From NCBI GenBank assembly GCA_963277665.1, contig OY728157.1:369658067-369722066 (forward strand): a stretch of 64,000 nt of DNA, read 5' to 3'. The position numbers were made by a program, and so were the translations under genes. The notes below the pieces were generated by a model. The model saw only the letters and a program-made list of their open reading frames with translations, searched no databases and was not told the origin of the DNA. Of the stretch, positions 63,530-64,000 are shown piece by piece. Source of the DNA: Viscum album (taxonomy: Eukaryota; Streptophyta; Magnoliopsida; Santalales; Viscaceae). Within the stretch, counting starts at the first letter, position 1. Every line of letters begins with the position of its first letter.

Positions 63530-63637
63530 GCACATATAGCCACGGATGAATTTTCATCCGTTGGTATAACCATGCTATAGCCACGGACTTATAAAACCGT
63601 GGCTATAGGTCCGTGGCTATAGCTTCATTTTGTAGTG
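63530..63637. repeat. Right terminal and subterminal repeat array of CACTA element
   Basis: Five copies of the CTATAGCCACGG motif in about 100 bp, alternating in orientation, ending TTCATTTTGTAGTG. Much shorter than the left array. Confidence 0.85.
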
Positions 63638-64000
63638 GTGAGAGGCAAAGGTATAGCAGCCAGCAGTAGAATATTTGAAGGTGGGGCAGCCAGAGCTGGA
63701 GGGGTCCAAGGGAGAGGATCCTAACACTGAGAAGGTAGAGGCATATTTGGCGGAGGTAGAGTCAGTTCAAGCATAGTAACTCGAGGAGGATAGGGTATTG
63801 GAAGAGAGAGGTGAAGCGATAACCCTAGGAGCAGTCAAGGAAATTCCCAAGTGGGAGGGGTGAGAATGGAGGGAATGATAGTGGGTTGAAGATTAGAAGG
63901 TATGTGGTGCAAGGATAAATCGACATGTGTAATGAAAGGAACCCAACTTTAGTTGATATAGAAGATACCCTTTTCATTTTTTAAAACATAAAAAATAATT
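63638..64000. repeat. Continuation of the local tandem unit after the CACTA insertion
   Basis: Resumes the GA-rich tract and then block S (GTGGTGCAAGGATAAAT, GAAAGGAACCCAA, AGATACCCTTTT), matching 44360-44520. This is the flank that proves the insertion. Confidence 0.75.

Larger units (their letters stand above)
45437..63637 (-). mobile_element. 18.2 kb CACTA (En/Spm) transposon
   Basis: Left terminus CACTACTAGAAATTCGAG; right terminus in reverse complement CACTACAAAATGAAGCTATA. Both are followed by arrays of the motif CTATAGCCACGG in both orientations. Inside are the two genes expected of an autonomous CACTA element, both on the minus strand: TNP2-like transposase and a TNPA/Transposase_24-like protein. 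It interrupts a GA tract of a local tandem repeat that resumes on the far side, confirming both ends. If the three bases GTG after 63637 are counted as element, a 3-bp duplication AGA flanks it (45434-45436 and 63641-63643); otherwise no perfect duplication is seen. Two foreign retrotransposon fragments and six GC-rich minisatellite blocks make it unusually long. Confidence 0.88.

Noticed and set aside
62922..63584. Pro/Ser- and Arg/Glu-rich frames around block F
   Set aside because: Repeat-driven openness in five overlapping frames.

Overview
The window is intergenic DNA of a repeat-rich plant nuclear genome. It is very AT-rich and contains typical plant Ty1/copia, Ty3/gypsy, LINE and CACTA (En/Spm) proteins, spliceosomal introns and 3-5 kb LTRs. 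I found no host housekeeping gene, tRNA, rRNA or CRISPR. The species cannot be named from the sequence. Nearly all short open frames are chance frames or shadows inside decayed transposons. Function was assigned by reading translations on both strands, including across frameshifts.

Layout. (1) 1-2560: part of a Ty3/gypsy-type LTR on the + strand, related to the LTR at 36.4-38.3 kb on the - strand. (2) 3533 to about 9040: a copia element with two LTRs (about 1.1 kb), PBS, PPT and gag plus protease remnants; most of pol is gone. (3) 11410-22340: a 10.9 kb Ty3/gypsy-derived element on the - strand. Its LTRs are about 4.5 and 4.4 kb, but the interior is only 2 kb and holds a broken gag. This is a LARD / TR-GAG type non-autonomous element. 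(4) 25.0-27.3 kb: a diverged tandem repeat, then a copia protease-integrase fragment (- strand). (5) About 31.73-31.9 kb: an ATT microsatellite beside a SINE-like pol III promoter. (6) 32371-34136: a short CACTA-like element whose halves are long inverted repeats. (7) 35.1-38.3 kb: gypsy gag and 5' LTR (- strand). (8) 42.6-45.4 kb: a local tandem duplication with CT/GA-rich tracts. (9) 45437-63637: an 18.2 kb CACTA transposon inserted into the last tandem unit, which resumes at 63.64 kb.

The CACTA element is the centrepiece. It has CACTAC termini and an array of a 12-bp subterminal motif (CTATAGCCACGG). It carries a TNP2-like transposase gene (about 58.15-54.7 kb, - strand) followed by a seven-exon TNPA/Transposase_24-like gene (54.39-52.18 kb). 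Five C-rich minisatellite blocks lie on its left side and one G-rich block on its right. The G-rich strand runs 5' to 3' toward the nearest end on both sides. A LINE fragment and a gypsy pol fragment are nested inside. Both transposase genes are broken by frameshifts and stops, but their splice sites are still readable. The element therefore looks like a recently autonomous, now disabled copy that could still be mobilised in trans if its ends work.
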